Assembly: GCF_905220705.1 (NCBI RefSeq)
Contig: NZ_CAJNAT010000002.1
Location: 124,001-188,000, forward strand
DNA from: Paraburkholderia domus
Lineage (GTDB): Bacteria > Pseudomonadota > Gammaproteobacteria > Burkholderiales > Burkholderiaceae
Direction: 5' to 3'
DNA length: 64,000 bases
Shown: piece by piece, positions 63,153 to 64,000 of the stretch
How positions within the stretch are numbered: position 1 is the first letter of the stretch
How the letters are laid out: each line of letters begins with the position of its first letter
Notes under the pieces: model-generated
Seen by the model: only the letters and a program-made list of their open reading frames with translations
Database searches by the model: none
What the model was told of the DNA's origin: nothing
Program-made: the position numbers and the translations under genes

Positions 63153-64000
63153 GTGCCCGCCGTGAAACCGATTCTCAAATCCAACAAGTTGTTGAATGTC
63201 TGCTACGACATTCGCGGGCCCGTCCTCGAACATGCGAAGCGGCTCGAAGAAGAGGGCCACCGCATCATCAAGCTGAACATCGGCAATCTCGCGCCGTTCG
63301 GCTTCGACGCGCCGGATGAAATCATCCAGGACATGATTCTGAATTTGCCGGGCTCGTCCGGCTACTCGGATTCCAAGGGTGTGTTCGCCGCGCGCAAGGC
63401 GATCATGCATTACACCCAGCAAAAGGGCGTGCACGGCGTCGAACTGGACGACATCTACATCGGTAATGGCGCCTCCGAGCTGATCGTGATGGCGCTGCAG
63501 GGCCTCCTGAACGACGGCGACGAAGTGTTGCTGCCCGCGCCGGACTATCCGCTGTGGACCGCCGGCGTCAGCCTGTCGGGCGGCACGCCGGTGCATTACA
63601 TCTGCGACGAATCGAACAGCTGGATGCCGGACCTGGACGACATTCGCGCGAAGATCACGCCGAATACGCGCGCGCTCGTCGTCATCAACCCGAACAACCC
63701 CACCGGCGCGCTGTACTCGGACGAACTGCTGCTCGGCCTGATCGAGATCGCCCGCCAGCATGGCCTCGTCATTTTCGCCGACGAGGTTTACGACAAGATC
63801 GTCTATGACGGCAAGAAGCACACGTCGATGGCCGCGCTCTCCGAAGACGTGCTCACCGTCACGTTCAACAGCCTGTCGAAAAGCTACCGTTCGTGCGGTT
63901 ATCGCGCCGGCTGGATGTTCATCTCGGGTCTGACCGGCGAGAACCGCCGCAATGCCAAAGACTATTTCGAAGGGCTCGGGATTCTGGCCTCGATGCGCTT
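63153..64000 (+). CDS. Alanine-type PLP-dependent aminotransferase (5' part)
   Basis: The first 282 codons of a class I/II aminotransferase are present; the gene runs off the window. KPILKSNKLLNVCYDIRGPV at the start, KLNIGNLAPFGFDAPDE, INPNNPTGALYSDELLLGL and the PLP Lys in FNSLSKSYRS (about 243) fit the AlaA/AlaT group that makes alanine from pyruvate and glutamate. GTG 63153 has AGGA four bases upstream; GTG 63162 is the alternative. Confidence 0.92.
   Translation, partial: MPAVKPILKSNKLLNVCYDIRGPVLEHAKRLEEEGHRIIKLNIGNLAPFGFDAPDEIIQDMILNLPGSSGYSDSKGVFAARKAIMHYTQQKGVHGVELDDIYIGNGASELIVMALQGLLNDGDEVLLPAPDYPLWTAGVSLSGGTPVHYICDESNSWMPDLDDIRAKITPNTRALVVINPNNPTGALYSDELLLGLIEIARQHGLVIFADEVYDKIVYDGKKHTSMAALSEDVLTVTFNSLSKSYRSCGYRAGWMFISGLTGENRRNAKDYFEGLGILASMR

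Overview
The window reads as ordinary chromosome of a GC-rich betaproteobacterium of the Burkholderia/Paraburkholderia group. The evidence is the order rpsF-priB-rpsR-rplI followed by dnaB, a TOBE-domain SsuF behind ssuDCB, a complete arn (lipid A aminoarabinose) cluster with ArnA split into two proteins, NodI/NodJ-like transporter genes, DUF3597 and UPF0303 proteins, and strongly GC-skewed codon use. The genus is inferred from gene content, not proven. No phage, plasmid, CRISPR array or complete insertion sequence was found. One repeat-type element with long inverted ends lies at about 24.3-25.06 kb.

Layout. 0.2-8.1 kb: Nudix hydrolase-aat operon, initiator tRNA, UPF0303 and SMR efflux genes, small lipoprotein and hypothetical genes, then a divergent SDR-like gene and an unusually long TetR regulator sharing a double palindromic operator, followed by a hydroxyisobutyryl-CoA hydrolase-like gene. 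8.7-12 kb: sulfonate operon ssuD-ssuC-ssuB-ssuF, without ssuA or ssuE. 12-15.2 kb: small hypothetical genes, dusA and tRNA-His. 15.3-18.1 kb: a Tyr/Gly-rich lipoprotein divergent from a TPR-sulfotransferase/APS-kinase operon. 18.2-24.3 kb: DUF3820, aldo/keto reductase, MFS symporter, M20 peptidase, LysR regulator, hypothetical. 24.3-29.7 kb: inverted-repeat element, nodIJ-like ABC exporter, universal stress protein, DUF2939, and lexA with two SOS boxes. 30-35.3 kb: sulfate transport genes sbp-cysT-cysW-cysA and a CysB-like regulator. 35.3-42.5 kb: asparaginase, DUF3597, and the glyoxylate-to-glycerate route gcl-hyi-glxR with a divergent LysR gene. 42.6-49.2 kb: ECF sigma/anti-sigma pair, rpsF-priB-rpsR-rplI, dnaB, and the DUF47-pit phosphate transport pair. 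49.3-54.4 kb: SDR, NlpC/P60 lipoprotein, PIN-PhoH ATPase, bcp. 54.5-62.0 kb: the arn cluster, on the minus strand in the order arnT-arnE-arnB-arnC-arnA(FT)-arnA(DH)-arnD. 62.2-64 kb: Mth938-like protein and the start of an alaA/alaT-type aminotransferase cut by the window end.

Sulfur is a recurring theme: sulfonate desulfonation (ssu), sulfate import (cys), a sulfur regulator (CysB-like) and an APS kinase placed in translational overlap with a sulfotransferase. The last pair, next to a Tyr-rich secreted lipoprotein, is the least described locus here and the best candidate for a new system. What it sulfates cannot be read from the sequence.
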